From assembly GCA_030765055.1 (NCBI GenBank), contig CM060947.1:57832944-57896943 (forward strand): 64,000 bases of DNA, written 5' to 3'. This DNA comes from Mantis religiosa. Taxonomy: Eukaryota; Arthropoda; Insecta; Mantodea; Mantidae. This document shows, piece after piece, positions 48,204 through 58,400 of this stretch; the stretch's first letter is position 1, and every line of letters starts with the position of its first letter. The notes under the pieces are model-generated. The model did not search any database and was not told the DNA's origin. It worked only from the letters and a program-made list of their open reading frames with translations. Both the position numbers and the translations under genes were made by a program.

Positions 48204-48756
48204 ATATCCAGGATGCCCTCCACGTTTTACATGCTTCTGGCATCAGCGTGGTGTGTGCATGGATTCCTGGTCACGGCTTTCTGGGGAATGAAATGGCAGA
48301 TTCAGCGCTAAGACGGCTACCATGGAGCCCAGGGTTAGAGTACCATCTTTTACATCGGAAGCCTTTAGAGCTGTATTGCGCAGAGCTGTGTAGTCCTGCT
48401 GGCAGGAAGAGTGGTCCGCTCTCCTCAGCAATAAACTTAGATCTTTAAAAGAACTTCTGATTCCCTGGGTTACCTCCTGTCATTCATCTCGTCGAGAGGA
48501 GGTGAGTTTGGCTCGGTTGCACATTGGGCACTGCTTTTTTACGCATAATTTTCTTTTTAGAAGAGAACCTGCTCCAGTCTGTCTGTTTTGCAACGAAGCA
48601 ATATTTGTCCGACACATGCTGCTAGAATGTTTTTGCCTAGCACACCTGAGGACATCTCCGCAGCTGCCGGCCAGCTTTGCAGAAATGCTGGCGGATGAGA
48701 ACAAAGAGATGGAGAAGGTTTTTAAGTTATTTTCTATGTTATATTTTAGAATTTAA
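48204..48756 (+). pseudogene. LINE ORF2 C-terminus: RNase H end and CCHC-type knuckle
   Basis: The reading starts IQDALHVLHASGISVVCAWI and continues PGHGFLGNEMADSAL, the RNase H end with its histidine and last aspartate. One residue is missing between GH and the following G compared with the usual GHVG. A frame change near 48,450-48,500 leads into SLARLHIGHCFFTHNFLF and the knuckle CLFCNEAIFVRHMLLEC (about 48,583-48,633), and the frame ends at 48,756 with EMEKVFKLF. The spacing and order are typical of I-type elements. It is 5'-truncated and frameshifted, so it cannot act. Confidence 0.85.
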
Positions 48757-48956
48757 TGAAGAAAATTTTTTTGTGCTGCTTTGCCTTATATTTGTTCTTA
48801 TTTTATTTTTGTTTTTGTTGTGTACATGTATTTTTTGTGAGTTTATTTACTCTGGTATTCAGTTTTACAACAATTTATATCTGGCACTGATTGATTTTTT
48901 AAAGGGCACTGATAACCACTGTAGTTGGGTGCCCTTATACACATATAATCATCATC
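48204..48956 (+). mobile_element. 5'-truncated I-group LINE with 13-bp target duplication
   Basis: The insertion is flanked by attttaaaactgc at 48191-48203 and 48957-48969. It begins within RNase H of ORF2 and ends with the family tail: aatttatatctggc, a hairpin with arms aagggca and tgccctta, and an ATC repeat. The tail matches that of the half-LINE at 3430, so both belong to one family or to close relatives. Confidence 0.9.
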
Positions 48957-48969
48957 ATTTTAAAACTGC

Positions 48970-49417
48970 TAGTGTCCATTTAATTAAGCTAACTGAGAAA
49001 TATTGTCATTAATGTATTTTAACAATCATTGTGAATTCGGAAATTATTCCTGTCACTTATATGTGGAAGGAACACAATCTCAAAGACAATGTATAGTGAT
49101 ATGCATTTTAAAGATTGGAGTATGTCTTCATATTCCTATGTGACTTTGGGACTATCATAAAGGTAACAGGCTGATGTATATGCAGATAAATGACCACCGT
49201 CTTGTAATGTTATTGCTGTGCTTACTCTGACTGTTTTGCTGAAGAGCGAGAATGCCTTATTAACTCTGACTGTTTTGTTGAATTTTAACTTCTATAAATG
49301 TGTAAAATTTGAGGAGCATTTTTGCAAAAGTCGAAAGATGCACAAAATCTGATTTTACAGGAATCACATATTTTTATTTGAGGATACAGCTTTCACATTT
49401 AAATAAATGATGTTTAC
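48970..49417. other. Unassigned DNA
   Basis: No recognisable structure lies between the LINE and the LTR. Confidence 0.4.
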
Positions 49418-49421
49418 ATAT

Positions 49422-49649
49422 TGTGACTTTGTGGGTTCGTGAAATAATAAAACGAGGTTACAAAACACAATTACTACACTTTATTCTCCTCGAAATACAC
49501 TGTTCACCATTACCTTTTGCTAGCTCCTGAAAACTGTTTATTTTACAAAAACTGTCTGTCGCTACCGGTAACGATTGGTTCCGAAGTTTTCCGAATCTCC
49601 ACCAGCCATCATTTTTCATCGGCTTCGCGATTCTACCGCCAGGATGACA
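49422..49649 (-). mobile_element. Solo LTR, 228 bp, 4-bp target duplication
   Basis: In its own orientation it starts TGTCATCC and ends cacgaacccacaaagtcaca, with aataaag about 55 bases before the end. ATAT is found on both sides (49418-49421 and 49650-49653). Its 3' part aligns with the LTR at 6862-7127. A 4-bp duplication fits a Ty3/Gypsy-type integrase, but no internal sequence is present to confirm this. Confidence 0.75.
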
Positions 49650-49974
49650 ATATATTATTGGTCATTTAAAGACAACTAATATAATATTGCAAAATAGATA
49701 TTTTCCTGTTTATTTGGGACCTTAAAAATGAAAGATTTTTGGAAAACTTGATAGATGCATACAATTTTCTTAGGATAACTTTTATTAGCCCTAAAACAAA
49801 GAGGTAAAATACTACAATAAAAAAAAAGAAACAACAGTATCACCACGGGAAAAATGATTCTGCCTTAAGAGTCTTGAAAAAGTCCTTTCAAAATATTGCA
49901 TTAATTTCTTAAAATCCTTTTCCATAGATACCATGTTCACCACATTTTTTCGGAAAATCTCAGTATTAATTTGT

Positions 49975-50205
49975 TTAAATTTACATCCTCCAATGTCAAG
50001 CCATATCAGATGATAAATGGAATAGGTGAAATGAGGGTTAACTGAGCCCAGGTTCCATGGAGCTTAAAGTTATCCAACACTTATCTTTCAGGTTAAGGAA
50101 AACCCCCAGTAAAAGCTTATTTACCATGACCATTATTTAAACTTGGGACCTCTTAAATGTGAGGCAGACATGCTACCACCTAAGCTACAGAGGCAGGCTC
50201 AAACA
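49975..50205 (-). mobile_element. SINE family A, old inverted copy
   Basis: All parts are present but with many changes: tttacatcctccaatgtcaa at the 3' end, cttatctttcaggttaagga in the middle, and aacttgggacctcttaaatg with tgctaccacctaagctacag at the head. It is the most diverged complete copy. Confidence 0.85.
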
Positions 50206-51155
50206 TTTGTGTGGATAGCAATATCATTGTAGCTGCTTTGTATGTGGTACAGAAAATGAAAGAAGCATTATATGAATCATAAAATAATTATCCAAACTTT
50301 TATGAATTTACATTTTCTTTAGTCATGCTTTCATTTCTGGTCACTCTGGTCACAGTTGTTGTTTGAAAAAACTAGTGCTAAATAAATTGATGTTAAACTA
50401 AATACCTCTTAACACCTGTAAATGATTTCCCTCCATGCTTAATTAATTACCTATGACTGACAGGTTTGCATGCTGTGTGTTTTCTGATTTTTAGTGTTAT
50501 AGATTTGAAGCTTGTGTTTTGTTGGTTACAGCTGGCTGTGATGTACACAAATGAAAAACTCATGTGTACCTATGCATTACATGAATTGTTTGGGTATGGA
50601 AATGTCTGAAGGCATATTGCTTATATCAGCAATGTTATCCAAGATGCAAATTGTGAGCCTGAAAGACTTCAGGAATTCATCGCCATCCATGTGAACCCAC
50701 TACCAAGCAATGAGAGATGGTCATAAAGCACAACCTCTGAAGAGGAAGAAGCTGTTCTGAACATTGTAGGGGTGTGTGGATTCTTTAAATTCTTTTCTAG
50801 CTCCTTTCTTTCTTTCCTGACTTATTTATTCTTTTGTTCCTTAGGTCAGGGGTTCAACTAGGATGATCAGTTTCTTTTGGACATTTAACTCCTTAGCATG
50901 ATTTTCTTTGCAAGGGAAGTGGGTACAGAAACTGTTCAAGCTTGATAAAGAGGCATCTAATCAAAATTAAGTGGTCTTTCACACTCGGTATACAGGAATC
51001 TGAGAATTACAGCAGTTGAGGAGCATCCATAATTTTTAAAAAAATCTAAAATATTGCTTCTTTATTTCTGCTTCTTTGCTTTTATACATAATGTAGTTTA
51101 AAATACATGCAGGCAATGCTTCTAATGTTGCTAACTTAACCTTTTCACAGGTTAA
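50206..51155. other. Unassigned DNA
   Basis: No element ends or protein motifs are recognised. A stretch at 50,590-50,760 is less A+T-rich but has no long frame. Confidence 0.4.
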
Positions 51156-51267
51156 AATAAGTAATTACTATATCGAGATTCAACTGTATTGGAACACCAC
51201 AGTGAAGCGAAAAATTATTAAATTTTAGATGAGTTGCATTTTTTACACATCTGCTTCACTTTCGTAC

Positions 51268-52015
51268 CTATTTTGAGGACATGTTTTGCAAATCTTCGTT
51301 TGCATCTACGGCTCTTGTGCGACTGACGCTAGATCCAGTGGTGTGGGTAATTCTGGGGTTGTTGCTGCCATCTGTTGATTTAGTGATGAACTGAAATGTG
51401 GGATTCTCTTCTAGCGGGATTTCAAAGTTCATTAGTTGGTTTTTATGTTTTTCTATGTATATCCTCTCCCATATGACGAGTTCACTATGTTTTTGTACGT
51501 ATTTTAGTAATTGTGTGCTATCTTCAATTTCATGATTTTCAGACCAGAAATGAGCTGCTATTGCGGACTTATCAATATTTTTGTATCTTAAGTGCCTGAA
51601 GTGTTCTTTCTTTCTAGTGCCTATGTTCCTTTTTGTCCTTCCTATGTAAATTTTTTCACAGTCTTTACACTTAATTTTGTAAATGCCTGACTTTTCCTCT
51701 GGTTTTATCTTATCAGTATTATTACTGTGAAGTAGGTTTTTAATGTTGTAATTGTTTTTTGGTGCCAATGTTATATTGTATTTCTTGAATATTTTTTGGA
51801 ACTTTTTTGTGGCCCAGGGGTGGTAAGTAAATTTAGCAAATCTAGTTTCTTGTTTTATTGGTGTGAGAGCTGTGATCTGTTTTAATTTCTTTTGAAGTTT
51901 GAATAATTTTAGTTTTTTATCTACAAGGTTTTTTCCATATCCATTTTTAATTGCAGTTTTTAAGATTTGATGGTATTCGTTTTGATATTCTTGCTGGCTG
52001 AGAGGTAGAACTTTG
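51268..52015 (-). pseudogene. PLE family A: RT-EN linker and GIY-YIG endonuclease, 5'-truncated
   Basis: The minus strand reads a linker typical of PLEs (TRFAKFTYHPWATKKFQKIF, KNNYNIKNLL) and then the nuclease: SGIYKIKCKDCEKIYIGRTK, with GIY, YIG and the Arg intact, EHFRHLRYKNIDKSAIAAHF with the metal-binding Glu, and KHSELVIWERIYIEKHKNQ, ending near 51268 after VDANEDLQNMSS. About 166 codons are open without a break at the 3' side. The RT domain is missing because the copy is truncated at about 52,015. Compared with family B (30003) the nuclease is alike in plan but clearly different in sequence. Confidence 0.85.
51275..51314 (-). ncRNA. Degenerate hammerhead core, PLE family A (left arm)
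   Basis: On the minus strand: GAG, then CCGTAGA in place of CTGANGA, stem II TGCAAA/TTTGCA, AAAA in place of GAAA, CATG, TC and CTC. The architecture is complete but the core changes should abolish cleavage. Confidence 0.6.
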
Positions 52016-52123
52016 AAATCCCGCTAGAAGAGAATCCCACATTTCAGTTCATCACTAAATCAACAGATGGCAGCAACAACCCCAGAATTACCCACACCGC
52101 TGGATCTAGCGTCAGTCGCACAA

Positions 52124-52163
52124 GAGCCGTAGATGCAAACGAAGATTTGCGAAACATGTCCTC
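52124..52163 (+). ncRNA. Degenerate hammerhead core, PLE family A (right arm)
   Basis: GAG (52124-52126), CCGTAGA (two core changes against CTGANGA), stem II GCAAA/TTTGC, GAAA (52151-52154), CATG, TC, CTC (52161-52163). It shares CCGTAGA with the left arm, so the core was already altered in the parent, while GAAA is still intact here. Confidence 0.6.
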
Positions 52164-52399
52164 AAAATAGGTACGAAAGTGAAGCAGATGTGTAAAAAAT
52201 GCGACTCATCTAAAATTTAATAAGTAATTACTATATTAATGACATGCTCTTACATTACGATGACAAAACGTGATACATAATCATTCAAGGGGCATGTAAT
52301 AATTACATTTGCAACACATTTTATGACCTTTTATAATTACTTAAACATAAAAATATATTAATTTGTGCTTCGTTGTATCATAGTCCTTACTCATTGGAA

Positions 52400-52620
52400 T
52401 ACAGCTTTTTGAGTTGAACCAGTACTCAATGCTCCACACATTGTTAGTTATTACCTACGTGTTTCGTTAGGACCTTCCTAACATCAGCTGTTGTCGACTA
52501 CTGGATGTTGCTTTGGTGAACTCCTTGGAGGCGAAAGGGGCATCTTTGTCGGTATAATGAACTTGAAGTTTGGGTTCTCTTCAAAGGTGGTGTAGAGCTT
52601 CTATACCAATTCTGTAGTAC
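52400..52620 (-). pseudogene. PLE family C, 3' end with hammerhead-like motif
   Basis: The minus strand reads FEENPNFKFIIPTKMP, parallel to the ENPTFQFITKSTDG end of the family A protein, then a non-coding 3' end. At 52456-52492 it carries CTGATG, a perfect 6-bp stem II (GTTAGG/CCTAAC) and GAAAC. The core adenine after CTGATG is missing and stem I is not evident, so it is a ribozyme-like remnant. The 5' end is not seen. Confidence 0.5.
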
Positions 52621-52938
52621 TAGCAATATTAAGAATAATCAAAGGAACAGAAAGAAGGATGTAGCTCACCTACAATTACCACATCACTATGGAGACACTT
52701 TTCATGTTAGTTCAACATATTAGGGCCTATTCATTCATCTTATATGCATGACATGAGATCCTTAAATCCCTTCACAAAAGACTGCAGAAAAATTAAGATT
52801 GGAGTCTGAACATCTACCAAAATAAATGTTCAGTCTTACAGAACAAGACCATGTGGAAATGAAAACTCCATATGAAACTCTTGACATTTTGTATGATGTA
52901 AACGCAAAGATGTGAGAATATAACATGGAAGATTATAT

Positions 52939-53462
52939 CTAAATTTTACTGTATTGTAACACAACAGTTAAGCAAAACAATTATTAAATTATGGATGAGT
53001 TGTATTTTTTTACATATCAGCTTAAGTACCTATGTTGAGGGCATGTTTCATGAACTATTTGTTCACATCTTCAAACATAGGCACTAGGAAGAAAGAACAT
53101 TTCAGGCACCTAAGATACAAAAATATTGATAAGTCTACAATAGTAGCTCATTTCTGATCTGAAAATCATGAGATTGAAGATAGCACCAAATTACTAAAAT
53201 ACATACAAAAACATAGTGAGCTCGTCATCTGGGAGACAATATACGTAGAAAAGCATAAAAACCAACTAATGAACTTCTAAATCCCACCAGAAGATAACCC
53301 CACATTTAAATTCATCACAAAATCAACAGATGGCAGCAGCTTCTCCAGAACTACCCACTAATTGCAATAGAGCTGAAGATGCGAACAATACTTTGCGAAA
53401 CATGTCCTCAATATAGGTAAGTGAAGTTGATGTGTTAAAAAAATACGACTCATCTATAATTT
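52939..53462 (+). mobile_element. PLE family A, inverted-arm copy with 7-bp target duplication
   Basis: Left part 52939-53080 is the 3' end inverted (ctgtattgtaacacaacagt, ttgagggcatgtttcatgaa). Right part 53081-53462 is a plus-strand nuclease end: RKKEHFRHLRYKNIDKS, then stop-broken copies of the residues seen at 51268. ATTATAT flanks the insertion (52932-52938 and 53463-53469). It is a separate insertion from 51174 and more decayed in its left arm (TTGAAGA core). Confidence 0.75.
53370..53409 (+). ncRNA. Hammerhead ribozyme core, PLE family A
   Basis: Every conserved position is present: stem I GAG (53370-53372), CTGAAGA (53373-53379), stem II GCGAA/TTTGC closed by caatac (53381-53396), GAAA (53397-53400), stem III CATG (53401-53404), TC with cleavage expected after 53406, and stem I CTC (53407-53409). 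A further partial pairing upstream (aata/aata region) could form the outer stem I loop. Of the seven hammerhead-like sites in the window, this one and 30526 have an intact core. Confidence 0.75.
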
Positions 53463-53688
53463 ATTATATTTGATGGATAAGGTCAAGAAGTTAGTACACT
53501 GGAACCCAATGCCCTTGACAAGGAACCAAACATCTTTCCAGAAAATCTAGCCATTCTTTTGAAATTATAGATGTAGTACCCATCTTCTGTGATTGGTGAT
53601 GTCAGCCAAGTATTAACATTGCTGTTATTTAAGCTAGGTCTGACTAATTTGAATAGTACTCCAAGTTAGAAAATAGCATCAAGGTTAC

Positions 53689-53817
53689 AAATCCTTTCTT
53701 GGAAGTGTTGAAAACAGTATAGTTATAATAAATTAAATTTAAAGGGAGTCAATGACACTAAGCAACACTTAGTGTTGTTTAGTGTCATTAATCGACTACC
53801 TTTAAATTTAATTAAGA
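53689..53817. mobile_element. 129-bp PLE family B terminal mini-element, 11-bp target duplication
   Basis: Flanked by atcaaggttac at 53678-53688 and 53818-53828. The left half (tcctttcttggaagtgttga ... ttaaagggagtc) equals the left end of the PLE at 62181. The right half (gtgttgtttagtgtcatta ... ctttaaatttaattaa) equals its right end. The two halves form a near-perfect inverted repeat around aacacttagtgtt. No coding or ribozyme sequence remains. Confidence 0.85.
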
Positions 53818-53828
53818 ATCAAGGTTAC

Positions 53829-54960
53829 TTTAGTTTATAATTGTGTTGTCAGAGTTAAAGAATAATGTGTTATATGTGCATAGAGCTAATTCTATTTTAA
53901 TAAGTGTATTATTCTGTCAATTCTATGTGGTGTTCTAGGTTATATCTCACCTCTAGGGAGGATTCTGGTAAACAAATGAAAAAATTGGCAGATTCAAAAG
54001 TATGGTTCATAGGACAGACTCAGCCAGAGCTCTTCTGTTTGAAATTGAACACTTGAGTGGGTCAAATGAGGATTGTTATTGAGCAACTGGTTAACAAGTC
54101 CTGACCAAGAAAAGCTTGAAAGGTGGGCCTAACTTCCAGAAGGACCAGGGATGTTTGCCTCTGTACCTCATCCTAGTACCTACTGGCTGAAGAATGGAGA
54201 ACATCTGCCCTCTGGTTAGTGGTGAATAAAGCTTGGTAGTGGTCTCAGCACTTACGACATGCCAGAGTGACCGATATCCATTAAAGATGCGCCACCAACC
54301 TTATTAAAATATTTTTTAAATATGACACACTTATCTATGCAGGTTATGAACTACCAAAAGGTTTAACTGTTAGTGCCTTTTATTGAGACTGCATTTGAGA
54401 TTTGTAAGTGACAAACTATTTGAAGCAATATGAGACTACCCTATGTAGTTATCACCTCTTACTGCAACATCTTGGTTATCTGATGATAATGAAACCTTGT
54501 TCTTCTGGTCAGTGGTGTGGACTTCTATTGGTCTCCCAATATCCAAAACACACCTCTCATATAAGCCTCTCCTAAGCATTGGTAAATTTGAGAAAATGTT
54601 CGTGAACAAGCTAACTACTGTCAAGGTATCTTTCTGCATAAATCTCATTGCTTTTTAAGCATTAAAATCTGCAAGGGCATACATGTAGTGCTTTCTGATT
54701 TCACGCATACAAACTAGGAAAGGAAAACAAAGAAGAGTAAAGAAGTTTAATTATTAATTCTTTGCTTTATAGTAAGCCAAATGACAAACAGACAAAAATA
54801 CTCAATGATTTTCTGACAAATAATTTTAAAATCCATGTTCATGTGAAACTTTTTGCTCATTCTCAAAATATTTGATATGAATAAAGATAAGGTGGGTATC
54901 TTCTCTACTTGCCCAACGTTTCTTTTGCATTTTATATCACAAAATGGCTAAGTTTATGGA
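53829..54960. other. Unassigned DNA
   Basis: A 70-codon minus-strand frame at 54436-54648 contains VVSLFTNIF, which recalls the SLFTNI string of PLE reverse transcriptases, but the residues after it do not follow the family. I do not assign it. The rest shows nothing. Confidence 0.35.
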
Positions 54961-54969
54961 CTCAAATCA

Positions 54970-55400
54970 GATACAGTATGGATTTATACCGGAGAATAGT
55001 TACACTTCAGTATATTGTATAGGCAGTCAGACACAGCAATGTAGTAATGTCCTACATTAATATGACCAAGACTTTTGACACAAAAGGAATAGATTCCTTT
55101 TACAGAGCTCTTTGAAGATATGTATGCACAAAATGTAGTAAAATAAGATAATAGTAATATATGAATAGGGAGTTAAAACAAGGAGAATTATTATCACCAT
55201 TATCGTTTAATTAATTTTAAGTGATATGAATGAGGGTTTTTATAAAAATGCTTTGATGCTTGCATTTGATAATGATGTTTTGATAAGGAGTCAATTATGA
55301 CTTATGAGAAAGGATTTCAAATATGCATGAATAAAGTAGTGGTGCAAGTGACATAAAATTAAGATCTGGGTAGACACATGTTTGCAATTAAATAACTAAT
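54970..55400 (+). pseudogene. Decayed LINE reverse transcriptase
   Basis: Scattered RT motifs are readable in the expected order with frame changes: QYGFIPENS (RT block 2, usually QxGFRxGxS), MTKTFDTK (the AFDxv box, first catalytic aspartate region), LKQGELLSPLSFN (the GVxQGxxLSPLLFN box) and ALMLAFDNDVLI, which stands where hLxYADDhxLh should be, with the YADD box changed to FDND. Order and spacing (about 140 codons) fit an RTE-, L2- or I-like RT. Stops are frequent. It is an old fossil with no visible ends. Confidence 0.5.
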
Positions 55401-58400
55401 CAAATATGTAGGAACAGAGATGCTTTATTAGGTTGTAACTTCTACTCATGGAATATAAAATCAGGTCCCATATATAAAGAAAACCTAATAAAAGATGTAA
55501 AAATCATATTTTTCTTCCTCTCAAACACTACAAGAAAATAAATTTTGTAACTCTTACTACACCAAGTTTTAGCCTCTCTACCATATATATATATGAAGAG
55601 AAAGTATTGCATTCCACTCAAAAATTCGATATTGAGTTTTAGTGGGAGTAGAGTTTGGGGTTCCCTGAATAAAAAGCACTTTTATCTGATATTAGGAATA
55701 AAAGTTAAACATTTATAGTTATTGATCACATGCTTTGGGAATGTGGCTGAATTTTAAGACTATGCTTCTGTTTTACTTCGTACATATAGCTTATGATGTT
55801 TATTTATAGTGATCCCAAATCCATGTTTTAGGAGATATTTATTGCTCATAAAGGTATTTACGATGTATTATAAGTATCAATAGCAGAGGATCTATAAGGA
55901 ATATATAATTAATGTTAAGTTATTAACTAAGTAATGTATACTTTTAAACTAATGTACTTCATGTATTACTAGAGATTAGTTTTTTAAGAAGATTGCTTTT
56001 TATAGTAAGATACACTTACAAGGCAAAATTTTAACGTTTCTGTGCGCTGCTCTACAGTATTTAGTAGATTTTCCATACTCTATGGTTAAAATTGTTCTAC
56101 TCCAGGCCTCATAACATTAAATTCTGCCACTAATGTTGAGTATTTTTAAGGTAATTATAAAAGTACTTTAATTAAAATATGCCCTTAGGATTTGTATATG
56201 ATTAATTTAAAAATGTAACTTAAGATAACTTATGTAATGGTTTATAACTCTACAAGGGAAAAGGAAGTCCTTGTGTACAATATACACCATTGTCCACGAT
56301 TTGAAAGCAAATATATGATAGAATAAGACATCTTAAAAACTATTTTACACATTCTAGCATACACATCTAGTTCATTCTTCTATGGTAAGATATGTGATGG
56401 GGATTAGGGTTACACATGTTCTTCACTCTTGTTCCCTATGCATTTTTAATGCAGCTTTTTGAGTAAATTGAGATCTAAAAGTACATAAGAAATGTTTTGA
56501 ATATTTACTTTGACAAATAAGATGACGTAAATTGCGGCCTCATTATTTGTACACTTGGCCATCATTCTAATGGACCCAAATTGGATCAAACTGATGAATG
56601 AATCTGATAATGTTTATGAATGGCTGTCCCTAGAGCACCAGGTTGCAAATATAGGGCAATACAAGAATAACTCAGCAAGTGATATATGATTAATAAATAG
56701 TGATATCATGAAGATAAAAGAAAAACCACAACCTCTCAAAATAAAGACCAAAATTGAACCATATTCAGATGTAGAAGAGAGATGTAATGCTACCAATAAT
56801 GTTAAATATAGTTGTTGCGAGTAGGGAATGGAGATCCGGAGGCACATTTTGGGGCTGTTCATCACGCCAAGTCAACCAAGATCAGAAGGCAAGACATAGT
56901 AGTATAAATGATATATGCAATGAATTAATGACATCAGACATGGTGGTGTATGTAGAACAGCACGTTCATAGATGATAAGGGGAAGATTTTGATACTAATT
57001 TGGTGTAGGTGCACAACAATAGAACTAATATAATAGATGTTAAAATTATTTTTTTAGAAGGGGCATAGTGTGGTATGATCCACTAATGAGAAAATACACA
57101 ATATCTATCAACATCTATTTGGGTTCCATTAGCATTAGAAAAACATTACTGCAGGTTCTGTCAAGAATTTGGCAGACAAGGAATTATTCCAGTCCAGACT
57201 AAATTGAAATTAGGACATTTAGATCTGATCCCTCACATCTGGGCCAAATTTGGCTTCATATATTTTAAAAACTTTTGAGTCATTTGTAAATGGCATTTTA
57301 GAATGATTGTGCATTAAATAGGTATGGGTTCTGCTCTTTTAGTAAATAAATGAACTTATTTAATTTTTCCCATACTATCCAATATTATTCAACTAATCAA
57401 TAATTCAGTGGGTAATGCTTTGCATGCTTATTAATTTATTTTTAACAGGTTTTATACTGTCATGAATGAATCCCTAACTTTAAATTTTCTTACATATTTT
57501 AAACAGTCATAGTAGGTTTCAGTAAGGTGGAATTAGTCCACTTATGTTAAGGAATACCAAATTCCTTATAATTTAATTTGTAACAGGCAAGAATGGATTA
57601 ATATGATTCCCCCTGCCTCTTTCTACTTCCAATAGAGAAGAGTTTCCCATCTTTAGCTGGTGCGATGCGGGCAGTGAGTACCTCTAGCATCCCTATTATT
57701 TCTGAAGCATCTAGAACTACTTGAGTTGACCATCTAAGGCCCTGCCTTTGGAGTGCTGTTTGGGTTGGGTTGTACTTGGGCAGTGGTCTCTGAAACTCAT
57801 TGATATTTGATTCATAGACAGTGATATCCATGCACTGTTGTGTGAGACACATTGCTCTGTGGCACAGGACTAGAGAGCTTGTATGGAATGCACTAGAACA
57901 ACGGCCTTAAGTGTCTTATTCTTCCCTTTTGAGTTGAAGCATATTAATGCTCTATTTTGTTTCTGCAAAAGGGGGGCCCTTTTAATAAATCTGGTACTGG
58001 CCTAATCAAAACAACCACAAAGGAGATGGCTACCTGTTTGGTGCCTTGCTCACGGTTTCATCTGCGGGTAGCCCTTTCATAATCACTAGTTGTTGATAAC
58101 CATATGTATGCGCAGTATTTACAGTCCTAGTAGTTTTATCCTCAGCATTTATACACTTGTTGAATTTGTGTATCAGTTACCTTTACCCTGCACAATATTA
58201 GATGACTTAAACAGTCAAGTACCTTGAATGATGCCTTTTCAAACAACTAGAATGGGACAATTATAGGAAGGCTACTTCAAATGATAGACATCGTATTATA
58301 AAATTCTGGTGATTCAATACACTGCAATGTCACAAATCATAGATTTAGTGTAATCGATCTAACTATGTACACCACATATTGTCATGTCTGTTTTAACAGA

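Larger units (their letters stand above)
51174..52218 (-). mobile_element. PLE family A with inverted partial copy, 18-bp target duplication
   Basis: The whole structure lies between two copies of aataagtaattactatat (51156-51173 and 52219-52236). The left 840 bp are a 5'-truncated PLE on the minus strand. The right 206 bp (52013-52218) repeat its last part in the plus direction, so the two 3' ends face outward. Single flanking duplications show that both parts entered together in one event. Tandem and inverted partial copies of this kind are known for Penelope-like elements. Confidence 0.9.

Noticed and set aside
54436..54648. PLE reverse transcriptase fragment (SLFTNI string)
   Set aside because: Only a six-residue string agrees; downstream residues do not follow the RT order.
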